Part shown: in pieces, positions 35,758 to 44,457 of the stretch
Numbering within the stretch: the first letter of the stretch is position 1
How the letters are laid out: every line of letters begins with the position of its first letter
Notes under the pieces: model-generated
Databases searched by the model: none
Told to the model about the DNA's origin: nothing
What the model saw: only the letters and a program-made list of their open reading frames with translations
Origin: Clostridiales bacterium
Lineage (GTDB): Bacteria; Bacillota; Clostridia; Lachnospirales; Lachnospiraceae
NCBI GenBank assembly: GCA_018365455.1
Contig: JAGZJZ010000003.1
Coordinates: 1 to 64,000 of the forward strand
Direction: 5' to 3'
DNA length: 64,000 nucleotides
Program-made: the position numbers and the translations under genes

Positions 35758-36696
35758 CTAGACCCCCTTTAAAAAACTGTTTATAATTTCAAAACTCTCC
35801 TGAACATGGTAACTCATAATGCCGAGCGCAAAAAAACCATGCAGGGCATCCTGAATGCGATGCACCTCCACTGCATTTCCCGCTTCGATTAATTTTCTTG
35901 CATATTCCTCTCCTTCATCTCTGAGAGGATCAAATTCTGCCGTAATAACAAGCGTCCTGGGCAGTCCGGAGAAATCCTGTGCCAGCAGCGGTGCAAAGTA
36001 CGGACTCTGCCGGTCTTCGTCACAGCTTTGGTACAGATCCAGATAGTCACTCATCTTCTTAGCTGTCAGTAAAAAATCTGTCCCGTTTTCCTGTACCGAT
36101 GGAAAAGGGGAAGTTTCCGAATAATCATTGCTGACAGCCGGATAAATCAGTATCTGCCTCTGTGGGACAAATTCCTGCCTGTCCCTCGCCATCTGGCAGA
36201 TCGCTGCCGTCAGGTTACCTCCCGCACTGTCTCCGATAATGGTAATCCGCTCAGGGTCAACATTTAAAATCAACCGGTTCTGATAGACTGCTTTTACAAC
36301 TGCATAACAGTCCATAAGCCCTGTTGGGAATCGGTGTTCCGGTGCTAGCCTGTATTCTATGGATACCACAACATGACCGGTGCTTTTCGCCATACGGGCG
36401 CAGACACGATTATAATTTTCAACGCTTTCCGTAACCCATCCGCCGCCATGGATGAAAATTAAGACCGGACAGGTGTTGCCGCATGTTCCCTCCCCGGTCA
36501 ATATATTTTCCTCCGGCATATAGATTCTGACTGGCACCTGATAATCACCATTGTATATCTTATCATCAATTGTCTTATAGAAAACCTTTAACGGGTCAAT
36601 CGCCTTTAGATTAGCCAGATGCCTGGCTGACTCTATTTCGATTCCACCATAAGACAGCGCCTTCAGTGCCAGTCTGAGCGGTTTATTTATCGCCAT
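35758..36696 (-). CDS. Alpha/beta hydrolase, HSL-type esterase/lipase
   Basis: The 312-residue cytosolic enzyme shows the oxyanion motif HGGGW near 80 and the nucleophile elbow GDSAGGNLTA. A late Asp (TAEFDPLRDEGEEYA) and His (DALHGFF) complete the triad. This is the hormone-sensitive-lipase family of carboxylesterases. AAAGGAGAATAGA precedes ATG 36696. It starts one base after the SseB stop and is followed at once by the condensation-domain gene, so the two enzymes may form and remove the same acyl ester. That link is inference. Confidence 0.9.
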   Translation of the reverse strand: MAINKPLRLALKALSYGGIEIESARHLANLKAIDPLKVFYKTIDDKIYNGDYQVPVRIYMPEENILTGEGTCGNTCPVLIFIHGGGWVTESVENYNRVCARMAKSTGHVVVSIEYRLAPEHRFPTGLMDCYAVVKAVYQNRLILNVDPERITIIGDSAGGNLTAAICQMARDRQEFVPQRQILIYPAVSNDYSETSPFPSVQENGTDFLLTAKKMSDYLDLYQSCDEDRQSPYFAPLLAQDFSGLPRTLVITAEFDPLRDEGEEYARKLIEAGNAVEVHRIQDALHGFFALGIMSYHVQESFEIINSFLKGV

Positions 36697-36697
36697 T

Positions 36698-37672
36698 CTA
36701 TTCTCCTTTGGTATTCAGCTGTCCCTTAACCAGAAGCAGATTAAAGCCCATTGGATTTAAGACAATTCCCTTTGCCTGCTCCACAACAACTTTATTCAGA
36801 TTCTGAAACGGCATTGCAATCGCCCTGAATTTCTTTTCTTTATTAAATTTATGAAACTCTCCCGGATCTGTGAATACCGGCTGGTAAACATCCCCATTCT
36901 CGTATTTCACAAATGGCACCATAATGTTTTTATTATCTCTGGTCAGTTCTTTGGGCTCTTCTTCCCCTTCTTTTAATTCCTGGAACTGGATCGGCACCAG
37001 ATAGTTACCTCTTCTTATGTTAACCAGCATCTCTTCTTCTAATTCCCGCAGTCCCTGTTTTTCTTCTTTTTCAACAGGTCTTCTCAACTCCTGCATGAAA
37101 TAAAGAGCCGTCAGCTGCAGTTCCGGGTTCAATACCGGTATTTTTTCTTTCGGTGCATTGGTATAATCCGGCTTTTTACATAATTCTTCCAGCTGGATCT
37201 CCAGGGAATTCACCCCGTGGTCAATTACTACTGCATTCGCTCCCATGGGGAATAAGTTAATATAAAAACCAAGGAACTGATCCTTATTGAATTTAATAAT
37301 CTGGACCGGATTCTTTTCCTCATTTAATTTTGCTGCTTCCCGCTGAGCAAACTGTTCTCTGGAAAATATGAACACCTGGTCATTAAACGTTTCTTCATCG
37401 CAATGAATATAGGGCATATTGGTTCCCTTGGAAAAAAGTACAAACATTTCCTCTAATACTTTCAGTTTTTCCAAAACCACATTATAAAGAAATTTCGATT
37501 TTGTCTCGAAAAACTTAAATGCATTTTCATCTTCTTTATTCTGTTCCATTAAAGATCTTCCGGTCTGGCATAAGATAATAATCTCCTGCATGTCCAGCTC
37601 TTTATATTTTTCAACCTGAAAGTCATTGCTGACTAATAATTTCTTAAGTTCCTGTTGTCTTTCCTCAGTCAT
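36698..37672 (-). CDS. SseB-family protein
   Basis: The 324-residue soluble product has a helical N-terminal region (1-95) and an SseB-type domain in the middle and C-terminal parts. A conserved-looking stretch reads IMVPFVKYENGDVYQPVFTD, followed by KFRAIAMPFQNL and GIVLNPMGFNLLL, typical of the SseB N-terminal domain family. The biochemical role of this family is not established. It is the first gene of a three-gene operon driven by the promoter at 37716-37744. AGGGG precedes ATG 37672. Confidence 0.8.
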   Translation of the reverse strand: MTEERQQELKKLLVSNDFQVEKYKELDMQEIIILCQTGRSLMEQNKEDENAFKFFETKSKFLYNVVLEKLKVLEEMFVLFSKGTNMPYIHCDEETFNDQVFIFSREQFAQREAAKLNEEKNPVQIIKFNKDQFLGFYINLFPMGANAVVIDHGVNSLEIQLEELCKKPDYTNAPKEKIPVLNPELQLTALYFMQELRRPVEKEEKQGLRELEEEMLVNIRRGNYLVPIQFQELKEGEEEPKELTRDNKNIMVPFVKYENGDVYQPVFTDPGEFHKFNKEKKFRAIAMPFQNLNKVVVEQAKGIVLNPMGFNLLLVKGQLNTKGE

Positions 37673-37715
37673 AGTTTTTCCCCTTGTGTTTTATTTTATG
37701 TGAATATATGCATTT

Positions 37716-37744
37716 ATTATACACTACCATTATAAAAAAGTCAG
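37716..37744 (-). promoter_or_regulatory. Promoter of the sseB operon
   Basis: On the minus strand CTGACT (37739-37744) and a perfect TATAAT (37716-37721) are 17 bp apart, 44 bp upstream of ATG 37672. Confidence 0.75.
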
Positions 37745-37859
37745 CATTTATTTGGGAGTTTTGTGGTGGAAAATGGGAATCATGCAATCTTCTATTGAAA
37801 TTATAGATATAAGATTGACGAAATATCTTGCATATTCTGACAGAAAAACTATTCATTTT

Positions 37860-37888
37860 CACTACTTTGTGAATCCCTGCATATTTAA
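37860..37888 (+). promoter_or_regulatory. Possible sigma-K-like promoter of the collagen gene
   Basis: CACT (37860-37863) and CATATTTAA (37880-37888) with a 16-bp spacer come close to the Bacillus sigma-K consensus (-35 ACm, -10 CATAnnnTA; one mismatch in the last part). It lies about 70 bp upstream of ATG 37957. Late mother-cell expression would suit an exosporium protein. Low certainty. Confidence 0.35.
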
Positions 37889-37956
37889 TAGTACATTGAT
37901 AATATTTGATTTTATTATTGATGTAACCCAGAATGTAATAAAGGAGTGATCTAGAT

Positions 37957-39024
37957 ATGTATAACGATAATCAGCTAAATAGCTTTGATTTACTGCAGGA
38001 TGTGGGTGCCACAGGACCTACAGGACCAACTGGACCAACTGGGCCTACAGGACCCACCGGGGCGGATGGCAGTGTTGGCCCCACTGGTGCCACAGGCGCT
38101 ACCGGCGCTAACGGTTCCACCGGACCTACCGGCGCCAGAGGTGCTACCGGACCAAACGGCGCTACCGGCAATACCGGACCTACCGGCAGCACGGGTGCTA
38201 CCGGCGCCAATGGTTCCACCGGGCCTACTGGGGTTACCGGCGCTACCGGGGCAAATGGCAGCACAGGACCTACCGGCGCTACCGGCAGTACCGGACCAAA
38301 CGGCGCTACCGGTACTACCGGGGCCATGGGCAATACCGGTGCTACCGGCGCAAATGGTTCCACCGGACCTACCGGGGTTACTGGTGCTACCGGGGCAAAC
38401 GGCAGCACGGGACCTACCGGCGCTATCGGGGCTACCGGACCTAACGGAGCAACCGGAAGTACCGGACCGCGAGGTAATACAGGTGTTACCGGCGCAAACG
38501 GAACTACCGGTCCCACCGGTACTACGGGTGCTACCGGCGCGAACGGAATCACCGGTCCCACAGGCGCTGCAGGCGCTACCGGGGCTGCAGGAAGCACCGG
38601 GGCTACCGGCGCTATCGGCGCTACCGGGCCTACCGGAGCCAATGGAGAAACCGGTGTAACGGGTGCCACCGGTCCCACCGGGGCAAACGGAATCACCGGT
38701 CCCACCGGGGCTACCGGAGCAACGGGTGCTGCAGGCGCTACCGGAGGCACCGGACCCATCGGGGCCACCGGACCTACCGGGGCTGACGGAATCACCGGAC
38801 CTACGGGCGCTACCGGCACAACCGGGTCTACCGGGGCCGATGGGGCTGCCGGACCTGCCGGACCAAGCGGAGCTACGGGTGCCACAGGCGCAAATGGACC
38901 CGTTGGGCCTACCGGATTAACCGGGGCTACCGGTGCAAATGGGGCTACAGGTGCTACCGGACCCGATGGGGCTACCGGTGCTACGGGTGCAGACGGTCTT
39001 GAGGGTCCTACCGGTACTGCATGA
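37957..39024 (+). CDS. BclA-like collagen-repeat protein, 5' half interrupted by an integrated element
   Basis: The frame of 355 codons starts at ATG 37957 with AAAGGAGTG upstream. A leader (MYNDNQLNSFDLLQDVGA) is followed directly by about 110 G-x-y triplets, mostly GPT, GAT and GAN, as in BclA-type exosporium glycoproteins. The repeats run to the stop with no C-terminal trimerisation domain. The last four codons before the end (GTA and TGA) come from element sequence at attL. Codons 1-350 join in frame to codons 9-384 of the frame at 47182 when the element at 39007-47205 is removed, giving 726 residues. Without excision a truncated protein would be made. Exosporium location is inferred from the family. 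Confidence 0.85.
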   Translation: MYNDNQLNSFDLLQDVGATGPTGPTGPTGPTGPTGADGSVGPTGATGATGANGSTGPTGARGATGPNGATGNTGPTGSTGATGANGSTGPTGVTGATGANGSTGPTGATGSTGPNGATGTTGAMGNTGATGANGSTGPTGVTGATGANGSTGPTGAIGATGPNGATGSTGPRGNTGVTGANGTTGPTGTTGATGANGITGPTGAAGATGAAGSTGATGAIGATGPTGANGETGVTGATGPTGANGITGPTGATGATGAAGATGGTGPIGATGPTGADGITGPTGATGTTGSTGADGAAGPAGPSGATGATGANGPVGPTGLTGATGANGATGATGPDGATGATGADGLEGPTGTA

Positions 39025-39034
39025 TTCGTACAAC
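39007..39034. other. attL-type junction of the 8.2-kb element
   Basis: The 8-bp core CCTACCGG (39007-39014) belongs to the collagen gene. An 8-bp spacer and the arm GATTCGTACAAC (39023-39034) follow inside the element. The same core and the inverse arm occur at 47186-47213 with identical spacing. Confidence 0.8.
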
Positions 39035-39040
39035 TGCATT

Positions 39041-39499
39041 CTATTTTTCTCTTAAAATATATTCCAGCAATCCTTCACAGCCTTCATAAATATCCTCATA
39101 AGTCTTGTCAAAATTACCGGTGTACCATGGATCCGCAATATCCCGGGGATTGTCACTAAAATCCAGGAGCTTAAACACCTTTTTATCTCTGTCCTCACCC
39201 ATTATCCGAATCATATTCCGAATATTAGCCTGTTCCATTCCAATGATATAATCATATTTCTGATAATCTTTTTCAGTCAGGCGGATGGCTCTTTTTCCAT
39301 CTGTTGAAATATTGTACTGCCTTAATTTCTTCCTGGTTCCGGGGTGAACCGGATTACCAATCTCTTCGCTGCTGGTTGCCGCTGAAGAGATCACGAATAA
39401 ATCGCTGAGACCTCTTTTTTTAACCATATCCTTAAAAACGAATTCCGCCATAGGGGATCTGCAGATGTTGCCCAGGCAGACGAATAGTATTTTTATCAT
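39041..39499 (-). CDS. Low-molecular-weight protein tyrosine phosphatase
   Basis: The 152-residue cytosolic enzyme has the active-site loop CLGNICRS at residues 8-15 (C-x5-R) and the general-acid motif DPWYTGNFDKTYEDI in the C-terminal half. It would remove phosphate from tyrosine or related residues. AAGGAG lies upstream of ATG 39499, inside the end of a 28-codon frame (39505-39591), so the two are probably translated together. It is the leftmost gene of the inserted element. In other settings such phosphatases accompany polysaccharide or stress functions; its role here is unknown. Confidence 0.93.
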   Translation of the reverse strand: MIKILFVCLGNICRSPMAEFVFKDMVKKRGLSDLFVISSAATSSEEIGNPVHPGTRKKLRQYNISTDGKRAIRLTEKDYQKYDYIIGMEQANIRNMIRIMGEDRDKKVFKLLDFSDNPRDIADPWYTGNFDKTYEDIYEGCEGLLEYILREK

Positions 39500-39504
39500 A
39501 AATC

Positions 39505-39591
39505 TTATAACTCCTTATATCTTGGTTTTTCCAAAACATCATTATCTTCAATTTGAAATATAACTGGTTTTAGATTTTCAATTTTTGTCAT
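39505..39591 (-). CDS. Possible 28-residue peptide upstream of the phosphatase
   Basis: A frame MTKIENLKPVIFQIEDNDVL... of 28 codons starts at 39591 with TGGAGGTACATT in front, a good ribosome site. It ends 5 bp before the phosphatase start, and its last codons contain the phosphatase ribosome site. It may be a leader peptide or a small protein. I do not recognise it. Confidence 0.5.
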   Translation of the reverse strand: MTKIENLKPVIFQIEDNDVLEKPRYKEL

Positions 39592-39744
39592 AATGTACCT
39601 CCATATACTGCCGAAACAGAACATTTAACCATATATTACCACATTTTTATTGAAAATTCATTCCTTTTCTCGCCTTTTCCCAATTCGATAATTTCATCTA
39701 TAAAAATCTGCCTATAGAACTTTCCCGTTATTCCCATTCACTCA

Positions 39745-41178
39745 TTATGAAAAGATTTTATGGTCAAATACCACGCATGCTCCCCCGGAATTCAAATTAC
39801 AGACTTTAATTGTACCCCCCAGTAATTCCACTAACTGCCTGGTGATATACAGCCCCAAACCGGAATGTCCGTCTTTGGTTTGCCGGGCTTTATCGCCTCT
39901 GTAAAATTTCTCGAATACTCTTTGCATATCTTCCGTACTAAATCCTCTGCCGGAATCCCTGATTTCATAAGAAATATACTGATTTTCAGCTTTAACCGCT
40001 ATACATATCTGCCCTCCTGTGGGAGTGTAGCGCAGGCTGTTAGCCAATATATTATCCAGTATCCGCTCTAATTTTCCGGGATCTGTCAGAAAAGAGTTCG
40101 GAATATCTCCCCGGAGATTTAAGCGGATGGAGATTTCTTTTCGTTCCGCCTGGAATTCATAATCATGTACTTTCCGCTCCATAAATTCAGGCAGATCTAT
40201 CGGAACCAGATTAAGCGGTACAGCAGAACTTTCCAGATCAGATGTATATTGCATTTGCCGCACCAGAGAGACACTTTTTTCAATATTTTCTTCGATGACA
40301 GCAAGGTATTGCTGCTGTTCTTCATTCACTTTTGTATCATCAGCCAAAGCTTCTGCGTATGCTTTTATGACAGACAGCGGAGATTTCAGGTCATGTGCCA
40401 GTGCCTCCACCATTTCCACCCGTTCCTGTTCCATCCTCCACTGGGCAGACAGGGATTTTTTCAGTTCATCTTTCATTTCTGTGAAAGCAGTGCATAGTTC
40501 ACCCAGTTCATTTTGAGCATGATAATCTATTTCGAAGTCCAGATTTTTATCTATTATCTGGCGGGAGCCTTCTTTTAAAAGCTGCAGGGGTCTGGTAATA
40601 TTTTTCGACAGCATCCTGGAAAATAAAATAATAAATGCAATGAAATAGAACAATGGAGACAAAACCACTAAGATAATTGCATAGTTTATCCAGGTATTGC
40701 CGTTGTTTGCCGTAGATAAGGTTAATTGATAGGCAAGGGAAACAGCACCTTGTATTTTTCCATAAGCATCAATAACGGGCACGATACGAATATAATTTCC
40801 GGCGATGAGCAGCGTCATATTCAGGCTGTCATAGAGCTGTTCTTTTGTTTCAAATATCCGGTTCGGATATGTGCCATACAAAATATTGCCTTTCTCGTTT
40901 ACAACCTGATAGGAAAGTCCGGTACCCTGAATGACATATTCAAGCCCCTCTTCACTGGCTAGAGACAGAATGTCTGATTTTTTTTCCCGGACATAGTCTG
41001 TTATTTTAGGAATCTGCTGTTCATAATAATTCTGTGGGTTGATCTTATTGTTATGAACAGCGTGTTGAAACAGTACGATTGCCCCTCCATAAGTAAGCAG
41101 TGCAGCAATTAAACTGGCAATTACAATCAGCACCAGTGTGATGCGAAATTGTACTGTAAGTGAGCGGTTCTTCATCAT
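39745..41178 (-). CDS. Sensor histidine kinase, lantibiotic-immunity locus of the element
   Basis: From ATG 41178 (AAAGGAAATT upstream) the product has 477 residues; a longer frame to 41262 overlaps the regulator gene and lacks a ribosome site. A helix near 10-35, an extracellular sensor of about 120 residues and a second helix near 165-190 precede a HAMP segment. The phospho-acceptor motif is ALAHDLKSPLSVIKAYAEAL. ATPase motifs ILANSLRYTPTG (N box) and IRDSGRGFSTED (G box) follow. The kinase pairs with the regulator encoded immediately upstream. By position next to LanFEG-type transporter genes it probably senses antimicrobial peptides, as the CprK or SpaK class does. Confidence 0.9.
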   Translation of the reverse strand: MMKNRSLTVQFRITLVLIVIASLIAALLTYGGAIVLFQHAVHNNKINPQNYYEQQIPKITDYVREKKSDILSLASEEGLEYVIQGTGLSYQVVNEKGNILYGTYPNRIFETKEQLYDSLNMTLLIAGNYIRIVPVIDAYGKIQGAVSLAYQLTLSTANNGNTWINYAIILVVLSPLFYFIAFIILFSRMLSKNITRPLQLLKEGSRQIIDKNLDFEIDYHAQNELGELCTAFTEMKDELKKSLSAQWRMEQERVEMVEALAHDLKSPLSVIKAYAEALADDTKVNEEQQQYLAVIEENIEKSVSLVRQMQYTSDLESSAVPLNLVPIDLPEFMERKVHDYEFQAERKEISIRLNLRGDIPNSFLTDPGKLERILDNILANSLRYTPTGGQICIAVKAENQYISYEIRDSGRGFSTEDMQRVFEKFYRGDKARQTKDGHSGLGLYITRQLVELLGGTIKVCNLNSGGACVVFDHKIFS

Positions 41179-41188
41179 AATTTCCTTT

Positions 41189-41881
41189 CTACATTTTATT
41201 CCATCTATACCCAATCCCCCAAACCGTGGAAATATAAGGAACTGAAGGCGTGACTGCAGCAAACTTGGTGCGGATATTTTTAATCCGCTCCACTACCGTT
41301 GTATCATCCCCCTTAGAATCATATCCCCATACATTTTCATAGATCTGCTCTCTTGAAAAAACCTGCCCCGCATGAAGGGCAAGCAGTTCTACAATTTCAT
41401 ATTCTCTTTTTGTCAGATAAATTTCCTCGTTGCCAATGCAGACAGTCCGCCCCCGTAAATCCAGCGAAAGGCTGCCAAAGTACAGGTTCAGACGCTTATG
41501 CTCGGCATTCATATATTGCGATCGTTTCTCTCGCCGTAAATTCGCTTCGATTCTCGCCATTAACTCTCTTAATCCAAAGGGCTTTGTGATGTAATCATCC
41601 CCTCCTAGCGTCAGACCCTTGATTTTATCCGTTTCCGACTGTTTGGCACTTAAAAACAAAATGGGGCATAGCACATCATTTCGGATTGCATGGCAGACTT
41701 CAAAACCGTCTGCTTCCGGCATCATAATGTCCAGGATGATAAGATCCGGCTGTCTCTTAGCAAGTTCTATGCCTTTCCTGCCGTCATCTGCTGTCATTAC
41801 TTCATGCCCTTTCATTTTTAGTTTTTTCTCCAATAGAGCAGTCAGTTCTCTTTCATCATCTATGATTAATATTTTACTCAT
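41189..41881 (-). CDS. OmpR-family response regulator, lantibiotic-immunity locus of the element
   Basis: From ATG 41881 (GGGAGG upstream) the product has 230 residues. A receiver domain carries ILIIDDERELT, the phospho-acceptor Asp in DLIILDIMMPE and the Lys in YITKPF. A winged-helix DNA-binding domain follows (LTKREYEIVELLALHAGQVFSREQIYENVWG). It sits 133 bp downstream of the ABC permease genes and directly upstream of the kinase gene. It should control the transporter operon. Confidence 0.93.
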   Translation of the reverse strand: MSKILIIDDERELTALLEKKLKMKGHEVMTADDGRKGIELAKRQPDLIILDIMMPEADGFEVCHAIRNDVLCPILFLSAKQSETDKIKGLTLGGDDYITKPFGLRELMARIEANLRREKRSQYMNAEHKRLNLYFGSLSLDLRGRTVCIGNEEIYLTKREYEIVELLALHAGQVFSREQIYENVWGYDSKGDDTTVVERIKNIRTKFAAVTPSVPYISTVWGIGYRWNKM

Positions 41882-42014
41882 CTTTACATCGCCTCCCATA
41901 CCTATGCATTTCGGACAGGCTTATTACAGCCTGCCCCTATAGTATCCGCCAGTTTTCCCCGTTGGTCAAGTTTATGAAATTATTGGTAACGAACCCGCTT
42001 GCGGCAATTAGCCT

Positions 42015-42779
42015 TTATTCGCTTACTTCCCTGCCTTCCCATCTGCTAAACCAGAGCATTCCGCCAGCCAAAAAGAGAAATAGTCCGATTCCGGTGAGGA
42101 TTAACTCTAATCTTACTATCCCGCCCACTGAAATGCTGACTGCTGACGATCCAGCCTGAAAATAAACTGCTGGTATCATTGACATTTTTACCGGCCAGGA
42201 CCAGGGAATGATCATCCATATTCTACCTCCAATGCCCGTTGCACCGATCAAAGCCGCCATCAGGATTCCGCCCATACTGATTCCAATGGATGCCCCCATT
42301 CCCCATAACAGGCTTACCCACAAATGTATTGCCAGTATGGGAAGTGTTCCCACCACAGCAAGGGCAGCGGCTGGAATAAACATAGAAATATGCTCTCCCT
42401 CCGGCATAATCAGCTTCATTCCCAGGCAGAGAAGAAGCGTCGCAATAAACGTGGAGCACATCAGGCAGATTACCAGCATCAGAAACTTTCCCAAATACAA
42501 CTTCTTCCTGGAAATCTTTGTATTCAGAAAACCTGCAAAATTACCAGCCAGTTCTTCTTCGTGTATCATAAATCCAGATAACATCCCCACTCCTACCGGA
42601 ATAATGATCGCTGTCCATATGACAAAATAACCTTCATAGACAAACTCAGATGTAATGCCGCTGCTGGCTGACAGATACGCCACTATACAAAGAGCTGCAA
42701 TTACAGGCATGCAAAAAGTAATCCAGCGAATCGCGGTGCGTTTTGTTTTCAGCCATTCTGATGATAATAATCTGATCAA
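42015..42779 (-). CDS. Lantibiotic-immunity-type ABC permease (MutG/LanG-like)
   Basis: The 254-residue membrane protein has about six helices and starts MIRLLSSEWLKTKRTAIRW, a typical beginning of bacitracin- and lantibiotic-type permeases. The start is TTG 42779, with GGAGGGAG upstream and a 4-bp overlap with the preceding permease gene. It is the third gene of an ATPase-permease-permease operon inside the element. The complex would expel or displace peptide antibiotics from the membrane. The C-terminus LFLFLAGGMLWFSRWEGREVSE closes the last helix. Confidence 0.85.
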   Translation of the reverse strand: MIRLLSSEWLKTKRTAIRWITFCMPVIAALCIVAYLSASSGITSEFVYEGYFVIWTAIIIPVGVGMLSGFMIHEEELAGNFAGFLNTKISRKKLYLGKFLMLVICLMCSTFIATLLLCLGMKLIMPEGEHISMFIPAAALAVVGTLPILAIHLWVSLLWGMGASIGISMGGILMAALIGATGIGGRIWMIIPWSWPVKMSMIPAVYFQAGSSAVSISVGGIVRLELILTGIGLFLFLAGGMLWFSRWEGREVSE

Positions 42780-43528
42780 TATATCTCCCTCCTTCTAAAC
42801 CAAACGCCTGAAATTGCAGTGATGATGATAAGCAGGATCACAGAAACGGCAATTCCTACCGGTATAACAGAAGTGTTAAGCAGCGGATCTCCGGCATTTA
42901 GTACGGTGCCGTTGGGATGAATCCCAATAATCGGACACATTAGCCTCGTTGCCAAGGACCAGGGTATCACAAACCAGTAAGATTGAGACGCTGCTATTAT
43001 CCCTGCAATCATCCCTGCAAATGCGACTCCCATACTGAAAAGTATCCCCTTCCAGACAGCCGCAAAGAGCTGTATGGGAATCAACACCAGAGATGCCAGC
43101 CAGCATACGAGACAACCGGTTATAATCTGACTTATGGGTATCTCACCTTTTGAAAAGAGAAGTATCGGAATCATTACGGAGATAAACAGTACCAGTGTTG
43201 AAAAGAAGCTGTGCACTGCCATAGCTGCCACCTTATGCATCCAGAAAACCGAGGGCGAAATATCATGTACCAGAAGTGCGCGGTAATTACCAGTCTTCTT
43301 TTCCTGTGCGGCTGCCATGCTGCCGAACAGCCCCATACCAAGGGGAAGAAATATCATTGGCCACCAGTTAAAAACTAATACCAGGATTCCTTTAAAGGAG
43401 TCAGAAAGAGATGGTATCAGCAATCTGATCACAATGGAATAGAGTGCAAAAAACAATGGAATCCATATAATCAGCTTTCTGATCAATGTTCTTCTATATT
43501 TTAACAATTCAGATTTCAAACCATTCAT
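42776..43528 (-). CDS. Lantibiotic-immunity-type ABC permease (MutE/LanE-like)
   Basis: The 250-residue membrane protein starts MNGLKSELLKYRRTLIRKLI and has about six helices. It overlaps the ATPase gene by 4 bp (ATGA) and the next permease gene by 4 bp, so translation is coupled. Together with the MutG-like partner it should form the heterodimeric membrane part of the immunity transporter. Sequence outside the helices is poorly conserved, as is usual. Confidence 0.85.
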   Translation of the reverse strand: MNGLKSELLKYRRTLIRKLIIWIPLFFALYSIVIRLLIPSLSDSFKGILVLVFNWWPMIFLPLGMGLFGSMAAAQEKKTGNYRALLVHDISPSVFWMHKVAAMAVHSFFSTLVLFISVMIPILLFSKGEIPISQIITGCLVCWLASLVLIPIQLFAAVWKGILFSMGVAFAGMIAGIIAASQSYWFVIPWSLATRLMCPIIGIHPNGTVLNAGDPLLNTSVIPVGIAVSVILLIIITAISGVWFRRREIY

Positions 43529-44229
43529 CCTGCTTTTCCCCCTTTGAGAATGACATCCGTAAAAAATGCTTCCAGATCTTCATCAGGATCAGGAATCCCC
43601 TGAAATAAAAGCCTGCCTCCGCTGATGATTCCGATTTTATCCACAACCTGGGCAACTTCCGATAAAATGTGGCTGGAAAGAATAACTGTAATCCCCTTTT
43701 CAGGCAGAGAAGAAATGAATTCACGCAATTCCTGAATTCCAAAGGGATCAAGCCCATTAGTGGGTTCATCCAGAATGAGTAATTCCGGATGATTCAGCAG
43801 GGCTGTCGCAATTCCCAGCCGCTGTTTCATTCCCATTGAAAACTGGGATGCTTTCTTTTTCCCGGTATCTTTTAAATCAACTGTTTTCAGCACTTCGTGA
43901 ATCTTATCATTTGGGATTCCAAGAAGCCTTGTATGTACCAGTAAATTTTCTTCTGCCGTAAGATTTCCATATAGCGCTGGCGCCTCAATCAGGGCACCTA
44001 TTTGGGCAAGAGCTTCCCGCTTCCAGGGCTTTCCCTTGAAGATAATCTGCCCTTCTGTGGGCCTTAGAAGCCCAACAATCATTTTAAGTGTTGTAGACTT
44101 TCCTGCTCCGTTTGGTCCCAGAAGACCATAAATACTATTTTTCTCAATCTGCAGGGAGATATTGCTGGCTGCCACTTGATCGCCAAATCGTTTTGATAAA
44201 TTTTTTGTTTCCAAAATTAAATTTTCCAT
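43525..44229 (-). CDS. Lantibiotic-immunity-type ABC ATPase (MutF/BcrA-like)
   Basis: The 234-residue ATPase has Walker A GPNGAGKST near 37-45, a signature region FSMGMKQRLGIA and Walker B LLILDEPTNGLDPFG. The signature reads SMGMKQ instead of LSGGQ, which is characteristic of the BcrA/LanF class. GAAAGGATGATCAC precedes ATG 44229. It is the first gene of the operon. The paralogue at 61373-62080 shares long identical stretches, including the signature and Walker B regions. Confidence 0.93.
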   Translation of the reverse strand: MENLILETKNLSKRFGDQVAASNISLQIEKNSIYGLLGPNGAGKSTTLKMIVGLLRPTEGQIIFKGKPWKREALAQIGALIEAPALYGNLTAEENLLVHTRLLGIPNDKIHEVLKTVDLKDTGKKKASQFSMGMKQRLGIATALLNHPELLILDEPTNGLDPFGIQELREFISSLPEKGITVILSSHILSEVAQVVDKIGIISGGRLLFQGIPDPDEDLEAFFTDVILKGGKAG

Positions 44230-44385
44230 GTGATCATCCTTTCCTGTAATAGTTTCATCTCATACTGGTCTATTACGGGAATCATCTTAGCATATAAAAA
44301 TAACGTTTCTATAACGCACTTCAATATTTCTTTTTCCTTTTCTAAATTCAATGAAAGTACACGAAGCGACAGCATTCTGCAAACG

Positions 44386-44415
44386 AAAAAGCACATCCCC
44401 TCAGACGTGCTTTTT
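44386..44415. terminator. Terminator between AIM24 gene and ABC operon
   Basis: AAAAAGCAC (44386-44394) and GTGCTTTTT (44407-44415) form a 9-bp stem with A and T runs on both sides. It ends the AIM24 transcript before the ABC operon. Confidence 0.8.
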
Positions 44416-44457
44416 ACATATATTTATATTCATTATTTTAATTCATTGTCTTTTATC

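Noticed and set aside
37971..38885. Long minus-strand frames opposite the collagen genes (37971-38885 and 47178-48041)
   Set aside because: They are reverse complements of the GPT-type repeats, rich in APV, with no ribosome site.
38000..39000. CRISPR-like regular repetition
   Set aside because: The period is 9 bp and follows glycine triplets of a coding frame. There are no spacers.
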